A DNA stretch of 33,487 nucleotides, taken from positions 1-33,487 of the forward strand of contig CBDETN010000010.1 of the NCBI GenBank assembly GCA_965242915.1, given 5' to 3'. The notes below the pieces were generated by a model that saw nothing but the letters and a program-made list of their open reading frames with translations, did not search any database and was not told the DNA's origin. Position 1 is the stretch's first letter, and every line of letters begins with the position of its first letter. Below are positions 33,145 to 33,487 of the stretch, piece after piece. The stretch comes from CAJXII01 sp965242915. Lineage in GTDB: Bacteria > Campylobacterota > Campylobacteria > Campylobacterales > Arcobacteraceae. The position numbers and the translations under genes were made by a program.

Positions 33145-33487
33145 ATAAATTAAAGATATTTAAGCAAAAAGGTAATAAATTGGCATTTAAAGATTCAAAC
33201 CTCTCTTTTTCAGATTATGCTCTTAATGATAGATTAGAATATGTAGATTCTTTTTTAAAACAATTAGATTCTATAATAGATTTTAATAAATTAAGACCTG
33301 TATTAAAGAAGAATGGAACAGGAAGTAAAAATGTATGTGGAGTACAAGCATATGATCAAATATTAATGTTTAAAATCTTACTTATTCAGAAGTTTTATGA
33401 TTTAAGTGATGAAAAAGCTGAAGAAGGACTTAATGTAAATTTGCAGGATTAAGCTTAGAATCATTAGCACCAGACTCAACTACAACA
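33145..33487 (+). pseudogene. IS-A transposase start, cut by the window edge (copy D)
   Basis: Starts at TTG 33180 (AFKDSNLSFSDYALNDRLEY) with AAGGTAATAAA upstream, identical to copies B and C at the start. A 16-bp deletion near 33440 between two AAATTT repeats removes codons present in copy B (LYMKF) and shifts the frame to an early stop (NVNLQD). The continuing sequence (AGLSLESLAPDSTT in another frame) shows the rest follows outside the window. Confidence 0.85.

Noticed and set aside
11562..33487. Defence island, prophage or biosynthetic cluster
   Set aside because: Apart from transposases, only ordinary metabolic, regulatory or small unknown genes are present. No nuclease, phage or modification genes were recognised.
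1..33487. tRNA or rRNA genes
   Set aside because: No cloverleaf-like segment with the GTTCRA T-loop signature and no rRNA-like conserved block were seen by eye in the intergenic regions. A tRNAscan-SE or Infernal run would settle this.

Overview
The window is very AT-rich and carries bacterial housekeeping genes arranged as in Campylobacterota. Gene content and protein style (RNase J with a Lys/Asn-rich N-terminal extension, KpsF/KdsD, HemJ, a COG3400-type TrkA-like protein, an rlmN / small hydrophobic protein / gltX group, DapC next to murC) point to an Arcobacter-like member of Arcobacteraceae. This is inferred from gene families and was not checked against a database. Two perfect 16-bp parS sites 5.4 kb apart suggest the replication-origin-proximal part of the chromosome.

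Layout. 1-518: two insertion-sequence remnants. 504-5285 (minus): two gene groups, hisF - SIMPL-domain protein - nucleoside phosphorylase-like protein, then rlmN - 30-residue membrane protein - gltX, separated by a 229-bp gap that holds the first parS. 5364-11562 (plus): a tight six-gene operon with overlapping ends, rsmA(ksgA) - rnj - kdsD/kpsF - RsuA/RluB-type pseudouridine synthase - rarA - hemJ; the second parS lies inside kdsD. 11559-19635: an insertion-sequence graveyard of about eight elements (IS5-type, IS3, zinc-ribbon Mutator type, IS481, IS5, IS256, a second IS5-type called IS-A here, and an intact 1.49-kb DDE element), nested, truncated and frameshifted. 19656-24096 (minus): a chromosomal operon, COG3400 protein - dapC-like aminotransferase - hypothetical - murC. 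24179-33487: a second mobile and decayed zone with a 1.56-kb IS, two identical inverted IS5 copies, three IS-A copies or fragments, a duplicated ~188-bp segment encoding a 34/36-residue cationic hydrophobic peptide, a 77-residue orphan gene, and a decaying hydroxyproline-type locus (EamA transporter, wrecked proline-racemase-family gene, intact GntR regulator).

How the genes work together. The housekeeping blocks serve translation and RNA maturation (GltX, RlmN, RsmA, pseudouridine synthase, RNase J), cell envelope synthesis (MurC, DapC, KdsD), histidine and haem synthesis (HisF, HemJ) and replication-fork maintenance (RarA). The insertion sequences have settled between these operons without breaking them, apart from replacing the last codons of gltX, cutting off a gene after hemJ, and replacing the DNA upstream of the EamA gene.

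I found no defence system or biosynthetic cluster. The most interesting items are the parS pair, the duplicated peptide ORF with its 77-residue neighbour (possibly a toxin-like small-protein locus, unproven), the ~1.5-kb inverted arms that could flip 4.4 kb, and the IS5 end that places a Shine-Dalgarno sequence before the EamA gene.
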